Positions 54,598 through 62,913 of a DNA stretch of 64,000 nucleotides are shown here, piece by piece. The notes under the pieces were generated by a model. The model ran no database searches and was not told the origin of the DNA. It was given only the letters and a program-made list of their open reading frames with translations. The position numbers and the translations under genes were made by a program. Source of the DNA: Stenotrophomonas sp. NA06056 (GTDB taxonomy: Bacteria > Pseudomonadota > Gammaproteobacteria > Xanthomonadales > Xanthomonadaceae); assembly GCF_013364355.1 (NCBI RefSeq), contig NZ_CP054931.1, positions 3,224,001 to 3,288,000 of the forward strand. Direction: 5' to 3'. Position 1 is the first letter of the stretch; each line of letters opens with the position of its first letter.

Positions 54598-56103
54598 TCA
54601 TCGCTGCCGACGCCGGAACTTCATCCGCAAGCGCCGGTAGCCAATCACCGTAGCCGTGGCACACATCGCGGCACCTGCCACGCTCAACAGCAGCAACACA
54701 CCCAACCGCGCGGTGTCCTGGCGCAACATCGCCGGCAGGTCCCAGCTGTGCAGGAAGTAGAACAGCCAGCGCCCAACCCGCTCCCTATGCCCCATCGTCA
54801 GCAACGGGTCTCCGGTGGCCAGATCGAGGTAGACACGCGTCGCCTCGGCATCACCGAAGTCCACGACGGCCACCGGGAAGCGGCGTACCGCTGCGCCATT
54901 CATCGCCTCGGGCGCACGCGGATAGAAATAAGCATCCGGTGCATGCAGCAGCGCGAACCCCTGCATCGGCGCAGCCGACATCGCCTGCGCCTTCTGTTGC
55001 AGCCACGCCACGGGCAGCAAACGCATCACCCGGAGGTGCCCTTCGACCTCCGACACGATGCGGGTATCGCCCTGCCCGTCCAGCAACACCGCGAACAGCT
55101 CGCCGCCAATGCGCCGCCACTGGATCTCCACCGGCCTGAACCGCGTTGCATCGCCCGCGGCCAGCAGTGCAGCCGGATCACCGAGCGCGCCCTGCACCGC
55201 CACCGTGCCACCGCGATAGCGCGCGGTGTCGATCGCCTCACGCGTGCTGCTGAAGACGCCCAGCGGGTTCATCGACATCAGCCCGCTGAAGATCCAGCTG
55301 AACACGAACGCGGCCGCCATCAGCCCGAGCAGGTGGTGCCAGCGCATCCACGGCTCGACGTAGGGCGTCTTCGTGCCCGAACGGTAGTGCCCTCGAAAGC
55401 GCCAACGCCACACACCCACCACGATGCCGCTGATCGCCGCCACCGTGCACAGCGCCGACAGCACGATCACCACCCACGTCCAGGCCGGGTCGACCGACTG
55501 CATGCGCAGGAAATACAGCCAGTGCATCCACGCGCCCACATAGTTCCAGCGCTGCTGTACGCGTGGTGCATCCAGCACCACTTCACCAGTATGCGAAGAC
55601 ACGTACACATCGCCCGGCTGTGCACCGCCCACCTCCACGCGATACAGCGGCCGGTGCGCGTCCAATGCGCGCGAATGCGTCCAGCGGTCCTCGTCCACAC
55701 GCATCGCGCCCACGAACGCCTGGCCGCCGGCAAACTGCGCTGCCGATGCCTCGGCGCGCTGTGCCGAGACAGGCAGCAGGGCCTGGCCGGTCCGTGCCGA
55801 CCAGGCGCCCACGTTGCGGCCACTGCGCACCGCATACGCCGGCTCGCCACGCAGCGTGGTCAATGCCACGGTTTCCGGTTCGTCCTGCAGCGCCGCCGGC
55901 AACGCCGACAATCCCTGCCAACCGCGCGCGTCACCCAGCATCGGCAACACCGCCAGGCGCTCGCCGGGTGTCAGCTTCGGGTAACCAATGAACAGCATCA
56001 CCATGCCGCTGACGAACCACAGCAACATCAGCAGGCACCCACCGATGCCCAGCCAACGGTGCAGCAGGTAGGTCCAGCGCTTGGCAGTGGATCGCAGCGA
56101 CAT
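54598..56103 (-). CDS. PepSY-domain inner-membrane protein
   Basis: A 501-residue protein with four or more membrane helices (about 15-40, 185-215, 240-270 and 470-490) and PepSY domains between them. Conserved His residues (LLHRWLG, MHWLYF, RWHHLLGL, LHSWDLP) could bind heme, as in PepSY ferric-siderophore reductases. It lies 11 bases downstream of a TonB receptor, so is likely co-transcribed and helps release or reduce the imported metal. ATG 56103 gives MSLRSTAKRWTYLLHRWLG, the usual start. Confidence 0.87.
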   Translation of the reverse strand: MSLRSTAKRWTYLLHRWLGIGGCLLMLLWFVSGMVMLFIGYPKLTPGERLAVLPMLGDARGWQGLSALPAALQDEPETVALTTLRGEPAYAVRSGRNVGAWSARTGQALLPVSAQRAEASAAQFAGGQAFVGAMRVDEDRWTHSRALDAHRPLYRVEVGGAQPGDVYVSSHTGEVVLDAPRVQQRWNYVGAWMHWLYFLRMQSVDPAWTWVVIVLSALCTVAAISGIVVGVWRWRFRGHYRSGTKTPYVEPWMRWHHLLGLMAAAFVFSWIFSGLMSMNPLGVFSSTREAIDTARYRGGTVAVQGALGDPAALLAAGDATRFRPVEIQWRRIGGELFAVLLDGQGDTRIVSEVEGHLRVMRLLPVAWLQQKAQAMSAAPMQGFALLHAPDAYFYPRAPEAMNGAAVRRFPVAVVDFGDAEATRVYLDLATGDPLLTMGHRERVGRWLFYFLHSWDLPAMLRQDTARLGVLLLLSVAGAAMCATATVIGYRRLRMKFRRRQR

Positions 56104-56114
56104 GGCAGCCGTCC

Positions 56115-58244
56115 TCAGAAGCGATGGTCGAGGGTGAACTCGACGCGCCGGTCCGCGCCCAGCAGCCACTGCGTGCTTGTGTAGTACGCCGTGGCGTAGT
56201 ACGCCCTGTCGAACACGTTGAACACGCGCGCGGTCACCCGCGTGCGCGGCGCGACCTGCCAGGCAAGGGTCAGATCGGTGGTGGCATAGCCCGGGAGCTG
56301 CAGCGTGTTGGCATTGTCGGCATAGCGCTTGCCCACGTAGCGTACGCCACTGACCACGCTCCAGTCGGGCAGGAACTGCCAACTCAACCAGACGTTGGCC
56401 AAGCGCTCGGCCACGTTCGGCGGTACGTTGCCATCACGCGGCACGATCACTGCCGGTGTGCCGGTGGCTTCCAGGAAATTCTCGAATTCGGCCTTGAGCA
56501 CCGTCGCGTTGGCATCGAGCGACCACTGCGGCGCGAAGTTCCAGTTCAAGGACGCTTCAATACCGCGCGAGGTCTGCGCCCCCACCTGCACCCGGCGATC
56601 CGGCACCAGCGGGTCGCGACTGAGCAGACCGGTCTTGCGGATGCGATACGCCGCCAGCGTCCACTCGCCGCCGTCGAAGGCCTGCTTCAGGCCCACCTCG
56701 ATCTGTCGGCCCTTGGCCAGATCGAAGGCACCGTTGGCCTGGCTGATCATCAACAGGCCACTGACCGGGTCCGCCGCCTGCGAGTACTGCGCGTACAGGC
56801 TCAACGTCGGCTGCAGCGCGAACACCGTACCGGCACGCCAGCCGGTGCTGCTGTAGGTCTTCGAGAACGCATTCTGGCCGCTGATCAGATCGGTGCGATC
56901 AATGCGCGCGCGGTCGTGGCGCAGCCCGCCCAATACCGACCAGCGCTCGCTCAGCGACAACCGGTCTTCCACGAACAGCGCGTACTGTTCGGCACCATTG
57001 CGGTAGCGCGGCAGATTGGGGGCATCGCTGACGAACTGGCCTGGCACCGGATGGAACGGATCGACCGGACCCGAACTGCCGGCATAGGTGTTGTTGGTGT
57101 GCTTGAAATGCGCGCGGTTTGCATCCAGCCCCATCGCGAAACTGTTCGCCAGGCCGCTCACCTCGCCTTGCACGCGCAGCGTCGAGGTCAGCCCGGTCTG
57201 GTCCTGGTTGTGGGTGATTTGGGTATTCCCGGAACGGTCGATCAATCCGGTCCGCGGGTTGTAGACATAGGCCTCGGCATTGCGCCAGTCACGCTGGCTG
57301 TCGATCTGGTACACGCGCGTGCGCCATTCGACGCTCGCATTGGGCGTCCACAACGCATCGAACTGGGTCCAGCGGTCGCGGAAGCGGATATCAGCGTCGG
57401 ACACGTTGTAGTTGCGGTGGCGCAGCGCCTCCAACTGACGGCCATCCACCAGCGGCGTACCGAAGTAGCGCATCGGATTCTGCCGACCCTGCGCATGGGT
57501 CAGGGTCAGCTGCAGGTCATTGCGCGGCTGCCAAAGCAACGCACCGGAGAACGTGGCATCGCTGTTGCGCCCGCGGTCCACCCAACCACCGCTGTAGTTG
57601 CCACTCACATCCAGCCGATAGGCCAGCTCGGGTGTCAGCGCGCCACCGCTGCCGAAGCCCAGGCGCGCGGTGTCCTCGCTGCCCACGGTCACGCTGATCT
57701 CGCTCTCGATGGCACCGCGCGAAGGCTTCTTCGGCACGATGTTGATCACGCCACCGATTGCGCCATCGCCGTGGATGACCGAGGCCGGCCCGCGCAGCAC
57801 CTCGATGCGCTCGATCGACCAGGTATCGAACGGGAAGGTGATGCCCACACCGCCGTACTGGCGCAGGCCGTCGTACAGGCGCATCACCGAGGCACCATCG
57901 GTGAAGCCACGGCTGGACAGTGCACTCAGGCCGTTACCCGGATGGGGCATTGCACTGATCGCGCCGGCGCGGCTGATCGCGTCGTTGAGGTTGGTGTCAC
58001 CACGCTGCTCCAGCTGTTCGCGCGAAATCACGGTCAGGCTGGCCGGGGTCTGCAGCACGCTCAGGCCGAGCGCCGAACCGGTGCTGGCAGTGGAAGACAG
58101 CTCGCCGCTACGGCTATCGACCACACGTACGGTATCCAGCGTGGTGGGCGGTGCGGCATCGGTGGCAAGGGCTGGCGCGGTGTGCAGGATGGACGCGCAC
58201 AGTGCCGCGCAGCGCAGACGTGCGAAGTTGGGGTTCGTTTTCAT
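56115..58244 (-). CDS. TonB-dependent siderophore receptor
   Basis: A 709-residue outer-membrane receptor. Signal peptide runs to about APALA. The plug has TLDTVRVVDSRSGELSST (TonB box region), LSVLQTPASLTVISREQLEQRG and IERIEVLRGPASVIHGDGAIGGVINIVPKK. The barrel ends LDHRF. It is followed by a PepSY gene and preceded by a DUF2946 gene on the same strand, a set that could serve iron or copper uptake. ATG 58244 is used; an in-frame ATG 15 codons upstream is less likely. Confidence 0.92.
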   Translation of the reverse strand: MKTNPNFARLRCAALCASILHTAPALATDAAPPTTLDTVRVVDSRSGELSSTASTGSALGLSVLQTPASLTVISREQLEQRGDTNLNDAISRAGAISAMPHPGNGLSALSSRGFTDGASVMRLYDGLRQYGGVGITFPFDTWSIERIEVLRGPASVIHGDGAIGGVINIVPKKPSRGAIESEISVTVGSEDTARLGFGSGGALTPELAYRLDVSGNYSGGWVDRGRNSDATFSGALLWQPRNDLQLTLTHAQGRQNPMRYFGTPLVDGRQLEALRHRNYNVSDADIRFRDRWTQFDALWTPNASVEWRTRVYQIDSQRDWRNAEAYVYNPRTGLIDRSGNTQITHNQDQTGLTSTLRVQGEVSGLANSFAMGLDANRAHFKHTNNTYAGSSGPVDPFHPVPGQFVSDAPNLPRYRNGAEQYALFVEDRLSLSERWSVLGGLRHDRARIDRTDLISGQNAFSKTYSSTGWRAGTVFALQPTLSLYAQYSQAADPVSGLLMISQANGAFDLAKGRQIEVGLKQAFDGGEWTLAAYRIRKTGLLSRDPLVPDRRVQVGAQTSRGIEASLNWNFAPQWSLDANATVLKAEFENFLEATGTPAVIVPRDGNVPPNVAERLANVWLSWQFLPDWSVVSGVRYVGKRYADNANTLQLPGYATTDLTLAWQVAPRTRVTARVFNVFDRAYYATAYYTSTQWLLGADRRVEFTLDHRF

Positions 58245-58312
58245 TCTTTCACGGCATGCGAGGCCACCCCGCGATGCAGGGCAGCTCAAGAAGTTCAGGA
58301 AGCGCGCACGCA

Positions 58313-58335
58313 GTAGTGCCAGGCCACGCCTGGCA
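58313..58335. repeat. SMAG element between DUF2946 and receptor genes
   Basis: GTAG then TGCCAGGC-CAC-GCCTGGCA. It separates two genes on the same strand and could limit cotranscription or stabilise the RNA. Confidence 0.83.
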
Positions 58336-58370
58336 ACCAGGAAGCATCAATCAGCGCGTACGCAAGGCGC

Positions 58371-58805
58371 TCAAGCAGCCAACAGCACCGGAGGCCCACG
58401 CGCGCCCAACGAACCGTAGATCCGCTGCGCCAACGTCTGCACCGGACCGCGCAGCGCGCGGCATTCCGATGCCATCGGCGCCAGCAGCAGCAATACCGCC
58501 ACCAGCAGGGTGATCAGCCGTGCGGCAATCAGGCAGTAGTCACACTCCACGCCCATCTCGTGATCGGCATGTGGATCCGCAGGCGGCTTCGGTGCCGCTT
58601 CGCCATGCTGCATCGCCATCGCGTGGTGGTCGTGATGCCCTTCCATCGCGTGCTGTGCATGCAGGGTGTGATCCATGACCACCACCGGTGCAGCAGAAAT
58701 GTGCGCATGCGACAACCAGCGGCTCACCAACGGGGCGCACAGCACCAACAGCATGGCAAGCCATGCCAGGGCCTGGAACCGGCGGTGGAGGACAGAACGA
58801 CGCAC
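58371..58805 (-). CDS. DUF2946 protein with His-rich segment
   Basis: A 144-residue protein with an N-terminal hydrophobic segment (about 10-30) and a second one (about 95-112). A His/Met-rich stretch between them (HAQHAMEGHHDHHAMAMQHG) and the CDYC pair suggest metal binding, possibly copper. The ARGPP motif near the end is typical of DUF2946. It precedes a TonB receptor and PepSY gene, as DUF2946 genes do in copper-linked clusters. Confidence 0.8.
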   Translation of the reverse strand: MRRSVLHRRFQALAWLAMLLVLCAPLVSRWLSHAHISAAPVVVMDHTLHAQHAMEGHHDHHAMAMQHGEAAPKPPADPHADHEMGVECDYCLIAARLITLLVAVLLLLAPMASECRALRGPVQTLAQRIYGSLGARGPPVLLAA

Positions 58806-58900
58806 CCGGCCATTCTACGAGGCCGAGACCAACCTTGGACCACGTTCAGGGTCTCCGTTTCGGCCCTGCGACATCGTGACGCAGGGCTGGCCCTCACTGG

Positions 58901-58919
58901 ATCCACGCCATGCGCGGAT
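58901..58919. repeat. Decayed SMAG element near the left edge of the mobile region
   Basis: ATCCACGC-CAT-GCGCGGAT is the ATCCACGC hairpin with one changed base in the right arm and CTGG instead of GTAG before it. The gap 58806-58983 shows nothing else clear and is the likely place for the left junction of the element to its right. Confidence 0.55.
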
Positions 58920-58983
58920 ATCGCCGGGAGGGGACGGAAGGTCGCCCGGCGCAACCCGCCCCTTCCGCCCCCTGGCGACAACG

Positions 58984-59238
58984 CTAGAACCGCGCCGGCT
59001 GCTGCACAGCGCGTTCCAGGAACATGACGCCCGCCTGCAGGCTGTTGCGGGCGTTCTCCAACCAGCGCTCCGGATCGGCCACCGCGAACCGCTCCTGTGC
59101 GTCCACATCACCCGAGTCGGCCAGGTCGGCCAGCTGCAGATGGATGTGGTGCTCCACCAGGCTCATCAGTACGGCGAGCTCGGCCGATACCCCGGCGATG
59201 CGTTCGGTGAAGCCAGCGTCGTTGCTGTTCAGAGACAT
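58984..59238 (-). CDS. Small helical protein of the mobile element
   Basis: An 84-residue protein, mostly alpha-helical (TERIAGVSAELAVLMSLVEHHIHLQLADLADSGD). I do not recognise a family with certainty. AGGGGAC directly before ATG 59238 supports the start. It is the last of three minus-strand genes with 11-12-base gaps, so probably one operon. Confidence 0.7.
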   Translation of the reverse strand: MSLNSNDAGFTERIAGVSAELAVLMSLVEHHIHLQLADLADSGDVDAQERFAVADPERWLENARNSLQAGVMFLERAVQQPARF

Positions 59239-59249
59239 GTCCCCTGTTC

Positions 59250-59474
59250 CTATGCGTTGCGGTGTTGATGGATGGCTTCGAAACGCTCGGCGCAGGCAGG
59301 CCCACAGAACAGCCTCGCCGGGTCGTTTTCAAAGTCTTCGCTGCAGTCCGGGTTGTGGCACTCCCCAGTGGGTGTGAGAGGGGCAACGTTGCTGGCCCGC
59401 ACGGCGTGCTGGGCCAAGGCGCGTTGAAGATGGCGCGCTTCCAGTTCCTGCGCTTCGTCGATGGTGTCCGTCAT
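59250..59474 (-). CDS. Small C4-type zinc-finger protein of the mobile element
   Basis: A 74-residue protein with CHNPDC and FCGPAC, two Cys pairs 17 residues apart, as in treble-clef or DksA/TraR-like fingers. The helical N-terminal half (EAQELEARHLQRALAQHAVRA) is also DksA/TraR-like. It may bind DNA or RNA polymerase. Middle gene of the minus-strand operon. Confidence 0.75.
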   Translation of the reverse strand: MTDTIDEAQELEARHLQRALAQHAVRASNVAPLTPTGECHNPDCSEDFENDPARLFCGPACAERFEAIHQHRNA

Positions 59475-59486
59475 GCCAGTCGTATT

Positions 59487-59588
59487 TTATCGAGGGGTGG
59501 TCGCACCGATTGAGAACGCCGTGACGATCGTGCGCGGGATGAGCGCGGCATCGGACAGACGTACTTCATCGGGTCTGTTTTCAGACAT
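59487..59588 (-). CDS. Very short protein (33 aa) leading the minus-strand operon
   Basis: The frame MSENRPDEVRLSDAAL...SIGATTPR has a near-perfect AAGGAG seven bases before ATG 59588 and stops 12 bases before the next gene. That makes it a good candidate for a real leader or small protein rather than chance. No family is recognised. Confidence 0.55.
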   Translation of the reverse strand: MSENRPDEVRLSDAALIPRTIVTAFSIGATTPR

Positions 59589-59688
59589 ACGGACTCCTTG
59601 TGCAGGGTGCCCGGGCCGGGCAATGAGAGAGGGCGAAGGGCCGTGTTGAACGGCATCGACATCATCGGAAAACAGGTTCTCGCAGGCT

Positions 59689-59790
59689 GCGACGCATCGT
59701 CGCGATGAAGGCGATCTGCGACTGTCATCGCAGATCACCCGCGGACAAGGACGCGCAGCGCAATCAGAGATGAAAGGTGTCCAAAGGTGT
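59689..59790. promoter_or_regulatory. Divergent control region with two inverted repeats and iterons
   Basis: GCGACG-CAT-CGTCGC (59689-59703); GATCTGCGA-CTGTCA-TCGCAGATC (59713-59736), both perfect; then two AAAGGTGT units in tandem with 10-base spacing (59772-59790). It lies between the minus-strand operon and the primase gene. It could hold repressor operators, promoters or the element's replication origin. The remainder of 59589-59961 shows no gene. Confidence 0.6.
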
Positions 59791-59961
59791 TGCAAAAACA
59801 AGCCCACTCCGACACCATGACTGCATCACCACCTTCCATCACCCACTGACCACTCTGCGTCGGGCAGCCGCCGCATGTCCCGCGTACAGCGGGCAGCACA
59901 CAGCACCTTGGCCGCAACCGGCCGCTGTGAACCGAACCATGCTTCAAGGGGGCCCCGCCGA

Positions 59962-62298
59962 ATGCATGCACCGCACCCAGCGCAGGACATCGTTCCAGCA
60001 TTCCTGCAGGCCATGCACGCACACGGCATCGTGCCCGATGCGCGCGGCCGTGAGGCACTCAGTGCTGATGGCACGCTGGTGCGCTTCCATGTCGAGGGGG
60101 ATCGCCGCGGCACCCGTAATGGCTGGGCCGTGCTGTTCGGCGACAACGTGCCCGCCGGCGAGTTCGGCAGCTGGCGTACTGGACTGCGCCACGGGTGGTG
60201 CGCAAAGGCGCCAACCTCGCTGACCGCCACCGAGCAGCGCGCGATCCGACAGCGCCAGGAAGCGGCCCGCGCGGAGCGGGAAAGACAGCAACGCGAGCGC
60301 GAGGACGCGGCGGCGAAGGCGGCAAACGTCCTGTGGAACCGCGCCGTGCCTGCCGACGCCAACCACCCGTATCTTGTGCGCAAAGGCATCCAGGCACACG
60401 GACTGCGCGTAGCGGCGTGGCCGGTGCGCAACAGCGAAGGCCGGGTGTTCCGCCACATCGACAACGCACTGCTGGTCCCGGTGATGAATGCCGCAGGCCG
60501 CATCGTCTCGCTGCAGGCGATCTTTCCACGCATGGACCTGGCGCTTGGTCGCGACAAGGACTTCCTGGCCGGCGGCCGCAAACAGGGCTGCTTCCATGTC
60601 ATCGGCAAGCCGCTGTCCAGCCAGACCATCGCCATCGCCGAGGGCTATGCCACGGCGGAATCGATCCAGCAGGCGACCGGCTGGTGCGTGGTAGTGGCGT
60701 GGGACGCGGGCAACCTGGCGTCGGTCGCACGCGCATGGCGCATCGCCATGCCGGACGCCAGCTTCGTGATCTGTGCCGACAACGACCAATGGACCCAGCA
60801 ACCGCTGGACAACCCCGGTGTCACCCAGGCAACCCATGCGGCGACGGAGATCGACGCACGCGTGGTATGGCCGGAGTTCGCGGTCCTGCACGACGAGGAT
60901 GATCGCCCCACCGACTTCAACGACCTGCATCTACGCGAAGGCTTGGAGGTACTGCGTGCGCAGCTGTTGCCCGCCCCTGCCGCCGGCGTGGATGACGCCG
61001 CCCCGGAGGATGACGCACCGGCAACGGCCGCCGCGCGCTATCTGGTACCGGGCAATCTCTCCGCCTTCGATACCTTCACCCCGTTCCCCGACTGCAGTGC
61101 ACGTGGCAGGCCCTTGCCGACCGCACGCAATCTGGCCGAACTGTGCCGGCGCACTGGCGTGACGGTGCGCTACAACGTCATCCGCAAGGATCTGGAGATC
61201 CTCGTCCCCGGCCTGCAGACCACGGTGGACAACGCCAAAGAGGTCGCCGCCGGCGAAGTGATGGACTGCATGCACCGCGCCGGCATGGCCATCGCCAGCT
61301 TCGAGACCAACCTGTGCCAGGTGGCCGAAGCCAATCCGTACAATCCGGTCGCCAGCTGGATCACCTCCCGGCCGTGGGATGGGCAATCTCGCCTGCAGGC
61401 ATTCTTCGATACGGTGCAGGAAGCCCAACCCACACGCATGGCCGACGGCCGCGTGCTGAAGGAGATCCTGATGCGGCGCTGGTTGATTTCCGGCGTTGCT
61501 GCCGCCTTCGAGCCCGATGGCGTGGTCGCCCGCGGTGTATTGACCTTCGTGTCCAAGCAGAATCTGGGCAAGACGCGCTGGGCGCGACAGCTGGCTCCGG
61601 CGGAGCTGCAGCTGATCGCCGATGGCGTGGTGCTGGACCCGGCCAACAAGGACAGCGTCAAGCAGGTCATCTCCAAGTGGATCGTCGAGCTGGGCGAGGT
61701 CGATGCCACGTTCCGACGCACCGATATCGCGGCACTGAAGTCATTCATCTCGCGCAGCCATGATGAGATCCGGCGGCCGTATGCGCGCACCGAATCGCGC
61801 TACGCGCGGCGCACGATCCTGTTTGCCAGTGTCAACGACGAACGCTTCCTGCGCGATGCCACCGGCAATACGCGCTGGTGGACCGTGCACGCGGTGGCGC
61901 TGGGCGAACCGGCACGGATCGACATGCAGCAGGTGTGGGCCGAGGCGCATGCGCTCTATTGCAACGGTGAAACCTGGCATCTGGCCAGCGATGAGCTGGA
62001 CGCGCTGAACGCCACCAACAGCGAACACGAGCCGATCTCGCCGATCGCCGAGCTGATCGACCGCCACTTCGACTGGTCGTTGCCCGCCGAGCACCGCAGC
62101 ACACCCTATCGCGCCACCGAAATCGCCCTGGCAGTGGGCATCGACAAACCCAACCGCCGCGACGTCAACGAGGCAGCGGCCTACGTGGTCAAGCGCCATG
62201 ACGTACGCACCAAGCTGATCGGCAAGGAACGGGCGAAGGTGTGGCTGATGCCACCGCGCAAGCGCAGCGCTACCGATCACGCGGCCGGACCGTTCTGA
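59962..62298 (+). CDS. Toprim-VapE primase/helicase
   Basis: A 778-residue protein. An N-terminal region (about 1-130) includes a Lys/Arg/Glu-rich coiled segment (TEQRAIRQRQEAARAERERQQ). A Toprim-like domain follows, with Glu227 in IAEGYATAESI, Asp248 in WDAGNL and Asp273-x-Asp in ADNDQ. The C-terminal VapE-type AAA+ domain carries a P-loop VSKQNLGKTRWAR (Lys537), DKDSVKQ-like and LGEVDATFRR segments. It would prime and unwind DNA for the element's own replication. Start ATG 59962 has AAGGGGG upstream; an in-frame GTG/ATG before it is less likely. Confidence 0.9.
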   Translation: MHAPHPAQDIVPAFLQAMHAHGIVPDARGREALSADGTLVRFHVEGDRRGTRNGWAVLFGDNVPAGEFGSWRTGLRHGWCAKAPTSLTATEQRAIRQRQEAARAERERQQREREDAAAKAANVLWNRAVPADANHPYLVRKGIQAHGLRVAAWPVRNSEGRVFRHIDNALLVPVMNAAGRIVSLQAIFPRMDLALGRDKDFLAGGRKQGCFHVIGKPLSSQTIAIAEGYATAESIQQATGWCVVVAWDAGNLASVARAWRIAMPDASFVICADNDQWTQQPLDNPGVTQATHAATEIDARVVWPEFAVLHDEDDRPTDFNDLHLREGLEVLRAQLLPAPAAGVDDAAPEDDAPATAAARYLVPGNLSAFDTFTPFPDCSARGRPLPTARNLAELCRRTGVTVRYNVIRKDLEILVPGLQTTVDNAKEVAAGEVMDCMHRAGMAIASFETNLCQVAEANPYNPVASWITSRPWDGQSRLQAFFDTVQEAQPTRMADGRVLKEILMRRWLISGVAAAFEPDGVVARGVLTFVSKQNLGKTRWARQLAPAELQLIADGVVLDPANKDSVKQVISKWIVELGEVDATFRRTDIAALKSFISRSHDEIRRPYARTESRYARRTILFASVNDERFLRDATGNTRWWTVHAVALGEPARIDMQQVWAEAHALYCNGETWHLASDELDALNATNSEHEPISPIAELIDRHFDWSLPAEHRSTPYRATEIALAVGIDKPNRRDVNEAAAYVVKRHDVRTKLIGKERAKVWLMPPRKRSATDHAAGPF

Positions 62299-62582
62299 TG
62301 CCGCGAATCCACGACGGACGCGATGTCGAAAGCGGCAGCGCCGACTGGCGTCTGGACTGCGAGGCACGGCACCTGCTGGGACTGGACGGCTACACCTGCA
62401 TCGACGCGCGCGGACACTGGATCAGGATTGGCCCCCGCCGGCATCGCCAGCAGTACCTCCAGCGCGTGCTTGCGGCACGTGGCCCGGCCGAACGCGATCG
62501 ACTGGCAGCAGCTGCGCTGCGGATCTGGGAGGCAACAGCCCCTGCCCCCCAAAATGAGACGCAAGTAGATGAAAGGTGTTGA
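62298..62582 (+). CDS. Small basic protein after the primase gene
   Basis: A 94-residue protein that begins in the TGATG overlap with the primase stop, so translationally coupled. Segments DWRLDCEARHLLGLDGYTCIDARGHWIRIG and PAERDRLAAAALRIWE suggest a small alpha/beta fold; family not recognised. Its last codons contain a GAAAGGTGT copy of the control-region repeat. Confidence 0.75.
   Translation: MPRIHDGRDVESGSADWRLDCEARHLLGLDGYTCIDARGHWIRIGPRRHRQQYLQRVLAARGPAERDRLAAAALRIWEATAPAPQNETQVDERC
62571..62579 (+). repeat. GAAAGGTGT motif at the end of the small basic gene
   Basis: Matches the GAAAGGTGT at 59772-59780 in the control region, both preceded by AGAT. It ends one base before the TGA of the 94-residue gene and 66 bases before the next start. 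Confidence 0.45.
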
Positions 62583-62644
62583 CTGGAGGCGTCTACAAAG
62601 GCAAGATGCGGGTAACGGCCATGCCACCTTCCAGGAGCCCAGCC

Positions 62645-62872
62645 ATGCCTCGCGCCCGCCTGCACGCCTTCGAGGGCGAACAGCTGACCGTGCAGCAGAT
62701 ACATCAGCGCGTACCCGTTCTGTCCCAGCGGACCATCCGCGACCACCTCGCTGCGGGCCGCCGCACGTCCACGGCCATGCTGTGCTTCGACCCCATCGCC
62801 GCCGCCGCACGCGGTGGCCGCATCACCCAGCGCATCCTGCGCACCCGCAGCAGCACGGGCAGCGATTGCTGA
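62645..62872 (+). CDS. Small helix-turn-helix-like protein
   Basis: A 75-residue basic protein. The stretch EGEQLTVQQIHQRVPVLSQRTIRDHLAAGR looks like a short HTH, so it may bind DNA as a regulator of the element. AGGAG eight bases before ATG 62645 sets the start. Longer in-frame starts exist from 62576. Confidence 0.65.
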   Translation: MPRARLHAFEGEQLTVQQIHQRVPVLSQRTIRDHLAAGRRTSTAMLCFDPIAAAARGGRITQRILRTRSSTGSDC

Positions 62873-62913
62873 CTGCCGCCGCGCCTGCGCATTCCCCCAG
62901 GAGTAGATACCGC

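Noticed and set aside
58200..58300. Fur box before the second TonB receptor
   Set aside because: No stretch near the start matches the consensus well enough to call.
56124..58316. Open frame of 730 codons antisense to the second TonB receptor
   Set aside because: Shadow frame; the receptor on the minus strand has complete plug and barrel motifs.
58806..58983. Attachment site of the mobile element
   Set aside because: Only one side of the element is in the window, so a direct repeat pair cannot be shown.
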